Assembly: GCF_030812915.1 (NCBI RefSeq) | Contig: NZ_JAUSTQ010000006.1 | Coordinates: 1-64,000 of the forward strand | From: Alkalibacillus salilacus | GTDB lineage: Bacteria > Bacillota > Bacilli > Bacillales > Alkalibacillaceae | DNA length: 64,000 bases | Direction: 5' to 3' | Shown: in pieces, positions 24,632-38,176 of the stretch | Layout of the letters: each line of letters starts with the position of its first letter | Numbering within the stretch: the first letter of the stretch is position 1 | Position numbers and translations under genes: made by a program | The notes under the pieces: generated by a model | Database searches by the model: none | Seen by the model: only the letters and a program-made list of their open reading frames with translations | Told to the model about the DNA's origin: nothing

Positions 24632-26002
24632 ATGATGGTTATGCGTCGAAGTACGAAATTAAATTTATATCAACAGTTACAAGAATTGTTACAACAAGGC
24701 CATATCGAAACGTTTCGAGAATCGCTCTTATCCTTGCATATTCAAGATCAAGTGGAATGGTTTGAAGGCTTAGAGGATTTAGAAATCAGACAGCGTGTCT
24801 ATGATACGTTAACGCCTGAAGAATTAGCGGATATATTTCAAGGTTTAGACGTCGATGAGCAGCAAAAGATTATGGCGGAGATGAACCGTGACAAATGGAT
24901 CTTAACATTGAATGAGATGGCTTCCGATGATGTCGCGGATTATTTGGAAGAACTGGAAGATGAAGAAGTATCCACCGCTTTGAATGAAATGGATGAAGAA
25001 ACAGCTGAAAAAGTTCAGCAGATTATGGAGTATCATGAAGAAACAGCTGGTGCGTTAATGGCGACTGAATTCATCGCGATTAAAACAACGGACACCGTTC
25101 AGCAAGTGATGCTTAATTTAAGAAATGATGCACCTGAAGCGGAGACAATTTATTATTTATATGTTGTTGATACAGATGGGCGACTTGTCGGCGTTGTCTC
25201 ATTACGTGATTTAATCACAAGTGACCCGAGTGAAGTGATCGAAAATGTGATGAGCCAACGTGTCGTATCGGTTAAATCTTACCAAGACCAAGAGGAAGTC
25301 GCTCGCCTCATGCAAAAATACGATTTCCTAGCGACACCAGTTGTCTCAGAGGAAAATCGATTAGTCGGGATTATCACTGTCGACGATATTATCGACGTCA
25401 TTGAAGATGAGACAACAGAAGACTTTGGAGAAATCTCAGCTGTACGTGGTGCAACAGGTGCGGACATTACTGCTTGGGAATCTACGAAAAAACGTGCGCC
25501 ATGGATTATTATGTTGATGTTTTTAGGACTGATCACAGCTGAAGTGATTGGTTATTTTGAGGAAACCTTGCAAACAATCGTGATTTTAGCTGCGTTCATT
25601 CCACTATTAATGGACGCTGCAGGTAATACTGGTACGCAATCACTTGCTGTTATGGTACGTAATATTGCGCTTGGTACGTTTGATAAACGCAACGTCTGGC
25701 GTGTGTTACGACGTGAATTGTTAACGGGTGTTATGATCGGAGCCGGAAGTGGTGTGACGATTGCTTTATTAATTATCTTATTCTATGAACAAAACTACGT
25801 CATTGCTGCTATCGTCGGTATTTCAATTATGCTGACACTCAGCGTATCGACTTTGACAGGTTCAATCATTCCACTCATCATTAATCGATTGAAAATAGAC
25901 CCAGCTGTCGCATCAGGACCGTTTATTACAACATTGAATGATATATTTGGATTGTTGATTTACTTTACGATTGCAACGTCGATGATTGAGTATTTGATGT
26001 GA
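24632..26002 (+). CDS. mgtE: Magnesium transporter MgtE
   Basis: A 456-aa Mg2+ channel/transporter of the plasma membrane. An acidic superhelical MgtE_N domain (about 20-130) is followed by two CBS domains (about 135-260, with LVGVVSLRDLI and LVGIITVDDIIDVIEDE) and five membrane helices (about 285-455, with PLLMDAAGNTGTQSLAVMVR forming the pore-lining Asn/Gly motif). Cytosolic Mg2+ binding between the N and CBS domains closes the channel. AAAGGAGG precedes the start. Expression is set by the M-box upstream. Confidence 0.96.
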   Translation: MMVMRRSTKLNLYQQLQELLQQGHIETFRESLLSLHIQDQVEWFEGLEDLEIRQRVYDTLTPEELADIFQGLDVDEQQKIMAEMNRDKWILTLNEMASDDVADYLEELEDEEVSTALNEMDEETAEKVQQIMEYHEETAGALMATEFIAIKTTDTVQQVMLNLRNDAPEAETIYYLYVVDTDGRLVGVVSLRDLITSDPSEVIENVMSQRVVSVKSYQDQEEVARLMQKYDFLATPVVSEENRLVGIITVDDIIDVIEDETTEDFGEISAVRGATGADITAWESTKKRAPWIIMLMFLGLITAEVIGYFEETLQTIVILAAFIPLLMDAAGNTGTQSLAVMVRNIALGTFDKRNVWRVLRRELLTGVMIGAGSGVTIALLIILFYEQNYVIAAIVGISIMLTLSVSTLTGSIIPLIINRLKIDPAVASGPFITTLNDIFGLLIYFTIATSMIEYLM

Positions 26003-26004
26003 GG

Positions 26005-26036
26005 AAACGTTTGGAGCTTGCTCCAAACGTTTTTAA
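26005..26036 (+). terminator. Terminator of mgtE
   Basis: AAACGTTTGGAGC pairs with CTCCAAACGTTTTT around a short loop; perfect 12-bp stem. Confidence 0.9.
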
Positions 26037-26066
26037 TTACTTTTCTAATATTAAGCTGATACCAAT

Positions 26067-26507
26067 TTATTCTAAAGACGATTTGAAAACATAGCTTACT
26101 TTGTCATAATCCATTCTATCTTCATAAAAACGATGTGCGTCAGTTTTGAGTATGCCTGAGGACAACGCAACACTTTCATAATTATTTTCTTTTGCCCATT
26201 CATGAACATATGTAAGTAATTTTTCTCCGTAACCTTTAGAGCGACTATTTTGATCAGTGACTAAATCACAAACCCAGACAAATCGACCGTAGTATAAGGT
26301 GATCATCGGTTTAAAACCAGTGACTGCAACTATTGTTTCTTCGTCAAATAAAGCAAACATTTTATATCGATCTTTATCTTTTGCATCAGAAACTAAATCA
26401 AGATATGTTTTTTTATCAAGGTGACTTCGGAGTTGTTTCATCACTGGAAATGCTTCTAAAATCTCGTTTTGTGACAGTAGCTCTTTAATTGATAAATTAT
26501 TTCCCAT
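26067..26507 (-). CDS. GNAT-family N-acetyltransferase
   Basis: A 146-aa acetyl-CoA-dependent N-acetyltransferase. The acetyl-CoA loop motif is [21 protein letters not shown] near residues 78-98, preceded by [20 protein letters not shown]. The substrate is unknown. The ribosome binding site region on the minus strand is a run of nine G (26516-26524), which is unusually long and could slip. Monocistronic and convergent with mgtE. Confidence 0.85.
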   Translation of the reverse strand: MGNNLSIKELLSQNEILEAFPVMKQLRSHLDKKTYLDLVSDAKDKDRYKMFALFDEETIVAVTGFKPMITLYYGRFVWVCDLVTDQNSRSKGYGEKLLTYVHEWAKENNYESVALSSGILKTDAHRFYEDRMDYDKVSYVFKSSLE

Positions 26508-26716
26508 TATTTATTCCCCCCCCCTTTTTTAATCTGAGCTAAGTTTAACATATTTATTTGGTGCTAGATTGCCTAATAACACAGCAATTGTGTTTAAAAT
26601 TAAACTATTAATGACGAAAAAAAAAGAGATACTTGATAAATTTTTGAAACACGATGAAGAATGTTATTCAATTAGATACAGGCTAGTTTAACCAGACTGT
26701 AATAAGGAGAAATTAT

Positions 26717-26965
26717 ATGAACAGCTCAAAACTGCATTATTTAATCGCCTTAATTTCTTATCCTGCAATAATCTTGCATTTTCTTTTTAGTGATTATGAA
26801 AGTGAAAAGACAGTAACGGGAATTTCATTTTTTTCAATCGCTACTGTTATTTATCTTGTTTCTGTTTATTTATATTCGAAGGGTGATTTAGGTAAGAAAT
26901 TAGTGTTATTTGGCTTAATGTTACTTGGTATAGTCTCTATTATACTAGCTGTTTTGACTGTTTAA
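26717..26965 (+). CDS. Small membrane protein, hypothetical
   Basis: An 82-aa protein with three hydrophobic helices (HYLIALISYPAIILHFLF, FFSIATVIYLVSVYLY, LVLFGLMLLGIVSIILAVL) joined by charged loops. AAGGAGAAA precedes the ATG. No family recognised. It stands alone in an AT-rich patch of poorly conserved genes. Confidence 0.6.
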   Translation: MNSSKLHYLIALISYPAIILHFLFSDYESEKTVTGISFFSIATVIYLVSVYLYSKGDLGKKLVLFGLMLLGIVSIILAVLTV

Positions 26966-27073
26966 TTCTACTTTTATACCAATTACTGATTTTGATTTAT
27001 TAATGAAAAATGACCGACTCGATGTAAGCGCAATTATTATTTAAAATGATAAAAAAGGTCGTTTGCCTGCAAT

Positions 27074-27135
27074 AAGTAGTTTAGCTTAGGAGTACAAAAA
27101 AGAGATTTGTACTCCTAATTGAGCTACTTTTTTAT
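27074..27135 (+). terminator. Large palindromic terminator, repeat copy 1
   Basis: A hairpin of about 24 bp per arm: AAGTAGTTTAGCTTAGGAGT continues into ACAAA and pairs with TTTGTACTCCT...GAGCTACTT, followed by TTTTTTATAT. It recurs, in opposite orientation, at 29961-30022. The rest of the 26966-27310 gap holds only a promoter-like AT-rich stretch and no gene. Confidence 0.8.
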
Positions 27136-27310
27136 ATGTGATTGTAAGTTAAACTGTCAGGCTTTTTGCAACTCAAATTGGATAATTAATCAAGGAAATT
27201 TAAGGGCGATAATTTTATATATGGTAAAATAAGTTAAAAGACGTTATTCAACTAATTGAGCGGGATAAGTTAATAAGAGATATATTGTACTTGAGGAGGG
27301 GGGAGTTAAA

Positions 27311-28195
27311 TTGTTAGAAATTCGAATGATTGATAAAGAAGATCTTGGGTCAGTGTCGGGTTTTATATCACAAATGAATATTAGTGAAGAATCACATATT
27401 GGTTATTGCGGGAAAGATAAGAACGAAATTGCAAAATATATGGTAAATGATATTTCAGATGTTAAATATACTGATAGTTTCGTTGTAGCATACGAGGGTA
27501 ATAAACTAGTAGGGGTTTTGGGATTTGATGCAGACCTCGATGATAATAGTGCCGAAATATGGGGACCATTTATTTTACGAGAGAAGTGGAATATTGTTTA
27601 TGAAATGTGGAAGAAAATGGCCGAGATGCTTCCAAAGAAGATAGACTCATTGGAGATGTTTCCGAATGTAAAAAATACTCGAGTGTGTCAACTATCAAGC
27701 TCTCTTTCATTTAAAAAGTATAGTGATGAAACAATATTGATATTCCAGGGTACTAATAGTCATGAGTTAAAAAGCACTTCTGTTGAAGAGTTGAGTCCTG
27801 AGTATTTCGTAGATATGGTACAACTTCATGATGAAGCTTTCCCTAACACTTATTATAATGGTCAACAGATTATTAAACGTTTAGATGATCATAAAAAAGT
27901 TTTTATAATAACCAATGAAGGTCAACTCTGTGGATATATTTATGTTGAGGCAGAACCCGAATTTGGTGAAGCAAGTATTGAATTTTTTGCTGTTGAGAAG
28001 TCCGAAAGAGGTAATGGAATAGGAGCGCAATTATTAACGGGTGCTTTAAAGTGGTTATTTACATTTGAGGGAATGGACTCTATCACACTATGTGTCAACT
28101 CCGCTAATGTTAATGCTATTAATTTATATAAAAAAGTTGGCTTTGAACATCTACATGACTTGTACACATTCACTAAAAATATAGGACAAAAGTAG
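27311..28195 (+). CDS. Tandem GNAT acetyltransferase
   Basis: A 294-aa protein with two GNAT folds. The degenerate N-terminal one spans about 1-140 (SFVVAYEGNKLVGVLGFDAD). The C-terminal one spans about 150-290 and has an intact acetyl-CoA motif, FAVEKSERGNGIGAQLLTGA, with IRL-type ending CVNSANVNAINLYKKVGF. Substrate unknown. The start is TTG 27311 with GAGGAGGGGGG upstream. It is not obviously linked to either neighbour. Confidence 0.85.
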   Translation: MLEIRMIDKEDLGSVSGFISQMNISEESHIGYCGKDKNEIAKYMVNDISDVKYTDSFVVAYEGNKLVGVLGFDADLDDNSAEIWGPFILREKWNIVYEMWKKMAEMLPKKIDSLEMFPNVKNTRVCQLSSSLSFKKYSDETILIFQGTNSHELKSTSVEELSPEYFVDMVQLHDEAFPNTYYNGQQIIKRLDDHKKVFIITNEGQLCGYIYVEAEPEFGEASIEFFAVEKSERGNGIGAQLLTGALKWLFTFEGMDSITLCVNSANVNAINLYKKVGFEHLHDLYTFTKNIGQK

Positions 28196-28392
28196 TTGGT
28201 AATAAATGTGAAGTTGATTATGAATGGCTGTTTTCGTAAAGATTGTTGCTAATGGTTATAAAATGAGCTTACTTACTAGTTTATAGTATCATTTAGATGT
28301 GTTTGCTTCTTCTACTAAACAGATAGTGGGAAATGAATAATTGATAAATTGCAGGTTAAAGTAATACCTAAATATAGTTTGGGGTGATGTGA

Positions 28393-28968
28393 ATTGAAGA
28401 AAAAATATTTCTTGTAATGCTTATTTTCAGTATCTTTATTTGTGGGGTAAACAATGAAACAGCTTCTGCAAAAACAATTAACGAGTCTCGACCTTTTGAA
28501 GAGTTATATCCTGAAATTGGTTATAAAACAGTTGAAGAAGCCGTTAAGGAATTTGAGCATCATTTCAACCAAGACCTAAAACTACCTCTTAGGCTTCCAC
28601 CTTTAAACTTTACACATCATTTCGGAAGGTTTATTGATGCAGATGGTGACATAAACGACCATCTTGAATTGGAATTTCTCAATGATAAGTCACCAGAAAA
28701 TCATTATTTTATCTTTGTTCGACCTGTTGAACATAAAATTCCAATCAAAGATAAGCGCATTGTTAAAGTATTTAAACTAAAATATGGAAATGAAGCAAAG
28801 TTTATTAACGTTTCGGAGTCGTTTGTAGCCCTCGTCTTTGAAAGAGATGATTGGCAATATATGCTTAATATTTCTAAAAGAATTTCAGAAAAAGTCAGTC
28901 CTGAAATGTTAGTTGAAATAGCCAACTCAATTGATTATCCAAGTGAAAAGAAAAAGCCATTTGAATAA
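28393..28968 (+). CDS. Secreted protein, unknown function, with a disturbed 5' end
   Basis: The mature part (from about ETASAKTINESRPFEELYPE) is a polar protein of roughly 165 residues with no family I recognise; TASA-K looks like a signal peptidase I site. The first in-frame ATG (28417) lies inside the signal peptide and has no ribosome binding site. A TTG at 28394 has a good site (GGGGTGAT) but is out of frame by one base. With seven instead of six A at 28400-28405 it would read MKKKIFLVMLIFSIFICG, a normal signal peptide. Alternatively the rare ATT at 28393 starts the intact frame. A terminator follows. Confidence 0.55.
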   Translation: MEEKIFLVMLIFSIFICGVNNETASAKTINESRPFEELYPEIGYKTVEEAVKEFEHHFNQDLKLPLRLPPLNFTHHFGRFIDADGDINDHLELEFLNDKSPENHYFIFVRPVEHKIPIKDKRIVKVFKLKYGNEAKFINVSESFVALVFERDDWQYMLNISKRISEKVSPEMLVEIANSIDYPSEKKKPFE

Positions 28969-28994
28969 CAGAAGTGCTTATTTATTAACGAGCG

Positions 28995-29026
28995 CAGCCG
29001 CTTCCATTTTGGAGGTGGCTTTTTTA
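28995..29026 (+). terminator. Terminator after the secreted-protein gene
   Basis: AGCCGCTTCC pairs with GGAGGTGGCT around ATTTT, followed by TTTTTT. Confidence 0.82.
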
Positions 29027-29522
29027 CATCTCACGCAAATATTTAACCGTAATCAAATTAGATTTATGACATGCGCTTGATAGCATTTGATTTACTCGCT
29101 CTTTTGTCGCCATTTTCTTGCTCTGTTGAAGGAAGTTCAACCAATAAAGGTAGTTGTCCAGATACTTAGTTGCCACGCCTTGGAACCTTTGCGTCCAGTC
29201 CTTCAATCGCTTATGGTATCTGTTTATATGTTGAAGGTCTCGTGTTTGAGTTCCTTAATAAGAAAAACTTCTTGTAGTGTGTAGCTGTATCTGTGCACAA
29301 CAAAGAAGTTGAGTCTATAAAATCCCCAATAACGGCATCGATATCTTCCGCTCTAACACGACCAGTGCCTGCTTTTTGAGCAATTACTTGTCCATTATGG
29401 TCTTGTGCCACGACGACGGCTATTTTGAGGTTGCTAATCCTTCGCTTCTTATCTCTACCTCCACGTTTCTTTGGCTTTCTATCGACAACTTCACGCCCTT
29501 TTAAAGACTCCTTCGAATTCAT
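29024..29522 (-). pseudogene. IS1595-family transposase relic
   Basis: Minus-strand fragments match the C-terminal half of IS1595-type DDE transposases: RKPKKRGGRDKKRRISN, VVVAQDHNGQVIAQ, GRVRAEDIDAVIG and LLCTDTATHYKKF in one frame, then [20 protein letters not shown] with [10 protein letters not shown] in another. Two frame changes (near 29206-29260) and the missing N-terminal half show it is dead. Its N-terminal side is cut at about 29515-29525, where an IS3-type fragment begins. Confidence 0.85.
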
Positions 29523-29585
29523 GGGTCACTGGATTATTTAACACCTGCTGAATTCAAGCTAAGAGACCTCAACGTTTTTGTCTAG
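29514..29585 (+). pseudogene. IS3-family transposase (OrfB) C-terminal fragment
   Basis: A plus-strand frame reads RIHGSLDYLTPAEFKLRDLN and then VFV before a TAG, the typical end of IS3-family (IS150-like) OrfB. Nothing of the rest of the element remains. It abuts and slightly overlaps the truncated IS1595 relic, so one insertion was disrupted by the other or by a deletion between them. Confidence 0.7.
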
Positions 29586-29662
29586 TTCAGTGTTGACATA
29601 CCAATAAAGGTGAAATGAATCAATCGGGTGGCGTTAATTGAAGAACTCTAAATAGCGTTATA

Positions 29663-29827
29663 TTATTCTTTTTCATTTTCCGCTCTTTTTTGCTCTAACG
29701 CTACTTTTTCTCGTTCTAATTTAATCTTTTCAAGTTTCACTTCATTTTTCTTTTTTGTTTCATAAATACCGAAAATAACAAGTCCAATAAAAAGAATTCC
29801 CATCAGTAGATAAAATGGAATATCCAT
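29663..29827 (-). CDS. 54-aa membrane-anchored coiled-coil peptide, hypothetical
   Basis: A short frame encodes one N-terminal transmembrane helix (FYLLMGILFIGLVIFGIY) followed by a highly charged, heptad-like helix (KKKNEVKLEKIKLEREKV and ALEQKRAENEKE). GGGGAGGGGATC precedes the ATG on the minus strand. Such small anchored coiled-coil proteins are common in Bacillaceae; function unknown. It lies between the transposase relics and glyS. Confidence 0.65.
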   Translation of the reverse strand: MDIPFYLLMGILFIGLVIFGIYETKKKNEVKLEKIKLEREKVALEQKRAENEKE

Positions 29828-29960
29828 AAGATCCCCTCCCCTAATTTGAGCAACGATATTTAACTTATTTTACCATATATATTGTGATCACCAAAAACTT
29901 CCTCAAATAGTTAAACTAATTGTATTACAATAAGCCTTACGTTTATAACTACAAATTCGT

Positions 29961-30022
29961 ATAAAAAAGTAGTTCAATTAAGGGTACAAATTAAAATTTT
30001 GTACGCCAAAACTGAACTACTT
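29961..30022 (-). terminator. Large palindromic terminator, repeat copy 2 (glyS terminator)
   Basis: On the minus strand this reads AAGTAGTTCAGTTTTGGCGT, then ACAAA, a short loop, TTTGTACCCTTAATTGAACT and ACTTTTTTATA. It is closely similar to the hairpin at 27074-27135. It lies 26 bases after the glyS stop. Confidence 0.85.
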
Positions 30023-30047
30023 AATACTAGAATGCTATCATTCTTAA

Positions 30048-31430
30048 TTAGTACTGAATTTTATCTTGCAAAAAGTCTTTTAAATCCACGATTGGCATGC
30101 GGGTTTGTTCCATGGTGTCACGGTTACGGACAGTGACTTGGCCGTCTTCTTTGGAATCGAAATCATAGGTGATACAGTATGGTGTACCGATTTCGTCGTG
30201 ACGGCGGTAGCGTTTACCGATTGAGCCAGCGTCGTCGTAATCGACCATGAAGTCTTGAGCCAAATCTTGGAAGACTTCTTGTGCTTCGTCAGCTAGTTTT
30301 TTCGATAATGGGAAGACGGCTGCTTTAAATGGTGCGACAGCTGGATGGAAATGCATGACTGTACGTGACGACCCATCTTCAAGTTCTTCTTCCTCATAAG
30401 CGTCTGCTAAAAATGACAGTGCTAGACGATCCGCGCCTAAGGCTGGTTCGATGACATATGGGATATAACGTTCGTTTGTTTCTTGGTCGATATATTCCAT
30501 GTCTTCACCAGAATGTTCAGCGTGTTGTTTTAAGTCGTAATCCGTACGAGATGCGACGCCCCATAGTTCGCCCCAACCGAATGGGAATTCGTATTCTAAA
30601 TCAGTCGTTGCGTTACTGTAGTGGGATAGCTCGTCTTCATCGTGTTCGCGGCGACGAACTTTCTCTTGATCAAGACCTAAGTTGAGTAACCAGTTATGGC
30701 AGAAATCGAGCCAATAATCGAACCAGTTATGTTCTTCACCTGGTTTGCAGAAGAATTCCATTTCCATTTGTTCGAATTCACGAGTACGGAAAATGAAGTT
30801 ACCTGGCGTGATTTCGTTGCGGAAACTTTTACCGATTTGGGCGATCCCGAATGGTAGCTTCTTACGCATCGTACGCTGAACGTTTTTGAAATTGACGAAA
30901 ATTCCTTGTGCTGTTTCTGGGCGCATATAAATTTCGTCAGATGAATCATCCGTTACACCTTGATACGTTTTGAACATTAGGTTGAACTGGCGAATGTCCG
31001 TGAATTCACTTGAACCACAATTAGGGCAGACGATACCTTCTTCTTCAATAATTTTCACGAGTTCATCGAATGGTAAGCCATCTACGACACGCTCTTCACC
31101 TTTTGCCTCGAAATGGTTTTCGATTAAATGGTCGGCACGATGGCGTGATTTACAGTCTTTACAGTCGATCATGGGGTCATTAAAGTTACCTAAGTGACCG
31201 CTTGCTTCCCATGTTTTAGGGTTCATTAAAATTGCTGAATCAAGTCCAACATTATACGGTGATTCTTGGACGAACTTTTTCCACCAAGCGTCTTTTAAAT
31301 TTTTCTTTAATTCAACACCAAGTGGTCCATAATCCCATGTGTTTGCTAGGCCACCGTAAATTTCGGAGCCTTGGAAAATAAAGCCGCGATGCTTACAGTG
31401 ATTGACGATATGGTCCATTTCTTGAGCCAT
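30048..31430 (-). CDS. glyS: Glycyl-tRNA synthetase (class II, dimeric type)
   Basis: A 460-aa class II aminoacyl-tRNA synthetase that charges tRNA-Gly in the cytosol. Class II motif 2 is [16 protein letters not shown] followed by [14 protein letters not shown]; motif 3 is [14 protein letters not shown] zinc-binding insertion shows [12 protein letters not shown] and CPNCGSSEF. The ATG at 31430 follows GGGAGG at good spacing; a TTG at 31445 lies before that site and was rejected. Expression is controlled by the T-box leader upstream. This single-chain type is an alternative to GlyQS, which many Bacillus use. Confidence 0.96.
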   Translation of the reverse strand: MAQEMDHIVNHCKHRGFIFQGSEIYGGLANTWDYGPLGVELKKNLKDAWWKKFVQESPYNVGLDSAILMNPKTWEASGHLGNFNDPMIDCKDCKSRHRADHLIENHFEAKGEERVVDGLPFDELVKIIEEEGIVCPNCGSSEFTDIRQFNLMFKTYQGVTDDSSDEIYMRPETAQGIFVNFKNVQRTMRKKLPFGIAQIGKSFRNEITPGNFIFRTREFEQMEMEFFCKPGEEHNWFDYWLDFCHNWLLNLGLDQEKVRRREHDEDELSHYSNATTDLEYEFPFGWGELWGVASRTDYDLKQHAEHSGEDMEYIDQETNERYIPYVIEPALGADRLALSFLADAYEEEELEDGSSRTVMHFHPAVAPFKAAVFPLSKKLADEAQEVFQDLAQDFMVDYDDAGSIGKRYRRHDEIGTPYCITYDFDSKEDGQVTVRNRDTMEQTRMPIVDLKDFLQDKIQY

Positions 31431-31461
31431 TTGAAAACCTCCCAAAATATTTCTTGCAATA

Positions 31462-31690
31462 GCATTAAAAAACTCCCGCCCAAGAGCTAATCGAATAGCT
31501 CAGGGACGAGAGTGTATTTCCCGCGGTTCCACCCTGATTGATGTGGCAAGCACATCCACTTTCAGGCGATCACTCCAGATTGCCGTTTCACATCACCATA
31601 CTCCAGGCTCGCACCATCCCTGAATCGCTTGTTGGTAGTGGGTTATGCTACTATTAATCCTTCATTGTCATCATATGTTTATTAATTTTA
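31462..31690 (-). ncRNA. T-box leader (glycyl) upstream of glyS
   Basis: The minus strand holds the T-box sequence AGGGTGGAACCGCGGG (complement of 31520-31535), followed by a strong terminator (ACTCTCGTCCCTGAGC region pairing with TTGGGCGGGAGT, then TTTTTT, at 31465-31515). Upstream is a structured stem region (AGCGATTCAGGGATGG..., GCCTGGAGTATGG). Uncharged tRNA pairs its NCCA end with TGGA and its anticodon with a specifier codon, allowing read-through into glyS. Glycine specificity is inferred from the gene; I did not fix the specifier codon. Confidence 0.95.
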
Positions 31691-31832
31691 TTCTCATATA
31701 TACTAGCATACCATATATGTTTTCTCAACGTTTTAGCTAACAGATTGTCACTTTTTCTCGGATTGGACAATGAAAGATGAGGGGGTTTTTTGGTATAATA
31801 GATAAGGTTAGAAGGATGTTGGAGGAATGACT

Positions 31833-32528
31833 GTGAGTGAACCGTTTAATAATTGGCGTCACATGTTTAAATTAGACCCGAACAAATACATAACTGAAGC
31901 TGACCTAAAAGCGGTTTGTCAGTCTGGCACAGATGCGATCATGATTGGTGGCACAGATGATGTCACCTTAGATGACGTTATAAATTTATTAGCGCGAGTC
32001 AGACAGTATCCCATTCCATGTCTGTTAGAAGTCTCTAATCTTTCGTCGATTACGCCAGGTTTCGATCATTATCTAATCCCGACCGTTTTAAACAGTGGTC
32101 ATAAACAATGGATGATTGACTTACACCATCAAGCGGTTAAGACCTATGGTGATTGGATAGATTGGGACGAGCTGTTTATGGAAGGTTACATCATGCTAAA
32201 TCCAGCATCCAAAGCTTATCAATATACGAATGCAACAGCCGTCAACACTGAAGATGTCGTCGCTTATGCGCGCTTAATCGAACATTTAATGCCACTTCCG
32301 ATTATGTATCTAGAATACAGTGGTATTTATGGCGATTCAGCATTAGTAAAGCGGGTGAGTCATGAGCTTGAAAAGACAGTTTTAGTTTATGGTGGCGGAA
32401 TCGAAACGGCTGAGCAAGCGAAGGAAATGGCTGCTCATGCCCAGATCATTGTCGTCGGTGATGTGATTTACCGCGATATTAACCGAGCGATTGATACGGT
32501 AGAAGCCGTAAAGCAAGTAGAACAATAA
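31833..32528 (+). CDS. pcrB: Heptaprenylglyceryl phosphate synthase PcrB
   Basis: A 231-aa TIM-barrel prenyltransferase that joins heptaprenyl diphosphate to sn-glycerol-1-phosphate, giving an archaeal-type ether lipid precursor. Signatures are [20 protein letters not shown], the glycine-rich MIGGTDDVT, and [10 protein letters not shown] with [13 protein letters not shown]. The GTG at 31833 has GGAGG seven bases upstream; the ATG at 31827 is too close to it. First gene of pcrB-pcrA-ligA-camS, the standard Bacillus order. Confidence 0.95.
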   Translation: MSEPFNNWRHMFKLDPNKYITEADLKAVCQSGTDAIMIGGTDDVTLDDVINLLARVRQYPIPCLLEVSNLSSITPGFDHYLIPTVLNSGHKQWMIDLHHQAVKTYGDWIDWDELFMEGYIMLNPASKAYQYTNATAVNTEDVVAYARLIEHLMPLPIMYLEYSGIYGDSALVKRVSHELEKTVLVYGGGIETAEQAKEMAAHAQIIVVGDVIYRDINRAIDTVEAVKQVEQ

Positions 32529-32542
32529 AAGGTGGGAACGTC

Positions 32543-36806
<4,264 letters not shown>

Positions 36807-36809
36807 TGA

Positions 36810-37997
36810 TTGACACAAATGAGTAAATGGCTTGGATTGCCGTTATTGGTTATATTGATGACGGCGTGTAGTCCGACTTTTGATTCGGAAGAGGAAGTCG
36901 TTCAAGAAACGGATGAAGAGGAACAAACAGAAGAAGATCAACAAATGATTGTTTCACCTGATCGGCTAGATACAAATGATTATCGAATGGTTTTACCGTA
37001 TCAACCAAGTGCTGCGAGAGGGACAATCACCAATCAAATATCCAACCGTTATGATATCGATGAGTTTGAACAAGGATTGACGCGATTATCGAAGGATCCT
37101 TTTTCACCAGATGACTATCTATTTCAAGAGGGGCAATATTTAAATGAAGACACAGTTTTTAGCTGGATAAATGATTTCAACCCTGATCGACCTGAAGATT
37201 TAGAAGATGATTTGGAAGATGCTGAGGCGGAAGATGAAGTTGAAGCTTTGGAAGATGAGTTAGAAACATACAAAGAAGAGAATCCACGAGTTGTTTCACA
37301 TATTCTAGAACAAAATTATTTGACTCGAGCTGAAGAGAATAGAGTCGAACTAGCAGGCGTATCAATAGGCATTGCGCTTAAATCAGACTATCAATTTAGT
37401 GTGAATTATGGACCGACCAATAATGTCGCTATTGATAAAAGTGAAATGTTACAGATTGGTAAAGAAACAGCGGGTCAAATTTTAGAGCGAGTTCGTGAAA
37501 TGGAAGAGTTGCAGGATGTGCCTATCATGATTGCCTTATATCGTGAAAATAGCCCAAACGCTTCGGTGCCAGGTAGTTTTGTTACGAAAACCGTTGTCGA
37601 ACCCAATGATATGACGGTTAATGAATGGCAATCGTTGGATGAGAAAACGGTGCTTTTCCCATCAAATGAAGCAGAGGACAATTATTATGAGGACTCCGAA
37701 ATGTTCACTGGGTTTAGTCAAGATGTCTCAGACTATTTCCCGAACTATATTGGGGTAATCGGTAGAGGTTTTTATAAAGATGGAGAGCTACAGGAGTTGT
37801 CGATTAATGTTCCGGTAGAGTTTCATGGTAAACAAGAAGTCATTGGATTTACACAGCACGCTTCATCATTAATGGCTGAGCATTTTCCATCTTATTTTGA
37901 CTTAGAAGTTACAGTTGAATCAGCTTCACGTCAAGAAGCTGTATTGTTTAGGGATGCTGGAGGAGAAGAAATTACACATCATATTTATCATGATTAA
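36810..37997 (+). CDS. camS: CamS-family sex pheromone lipoprotein
   Basis: A 395-aa lipoprotein with lipobox MTAC (Cys20), an acidic linker (EEEVVQETDEEEQTEED) and the CamS domain (YRMVLPYQPSAARG, YDIDEFEQGLTRLSKD). A second acidic stretch lies near residues 130-155. In enterococci and staphylococci the signal peptide of such proteins is processed to a pheromone; in Bacillus (YerH) no role is known. The start is TTG 36810, eight bases after the GGAGG that lies inside the ligA 3' end. Last gene of the pcrB operon. Confidence 0.93.
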   Translation: MTQMSKWLGLPLLVILMTACSPTFDSEEEVVQETDEEEQTEEDQQMIVSPDRLDTNDYRMVLPYQPSAARGTITNQISNRYDIDEFEQGLTRLSKDPFSPDDYLFQEGQYLNEDTVFSWINDFNPDRPEDLEDDLEDAEAEDEVEALEDELETYKEENPRVVSHILEQNYLTRAEENRVELAGVSIGIALKSDYQFSVNYGPTNNVAIDKSEMLQIGKETAGQILERVREMEELQDVPIMIALYRENSPNASVPGSFVTKTVVEPNDMTVNEWQSLDEKTVLFPSNEAEDNYYEDSEMFTGFSQDVSDYFPNYIGVIGRGFYKDGELQELSINVPVEFHGKQEVIGFTQHASSLMAEHFPSYFDLEVTVESASRQEAVLFRDAGGEEITHHIYHD

Positions 37998-38021
37998 TAA
38001 GTTATCATGAGCTTAAGTCAG

Positions 38022-38072
38022 TATACGTCCTCTTATAACAGGGTTGTTATGAAGAGGGCGTTACTTTTTTAT
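38022..38072 (+). terminator. Terminator of the pcrB-camS operon
   Basis: ACGTCCTCTTATAACA pairs with TGTTATGAAGAGGGCGT (one bulge), followed by TTACTTTTTT. Confidence 0.85.
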
Positions 38073-38176
38073 CTGAAAAAACTGCAATTTTATTTGATTA
38101 GCAAACAGTGTTCGTTTAAAATAGTTTATGGAAGCGCTGTAATAGGCGTAAAATCGTTTAGAGGAGGCATTTTTCC

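Noticed and set aside
38129-38142. cre (CcpA) site upstream of pruA, TGGAAGCGCTGTAA
   Set aside because: It matches the core but deviates at two conserved positions; too weak to list as a feature.
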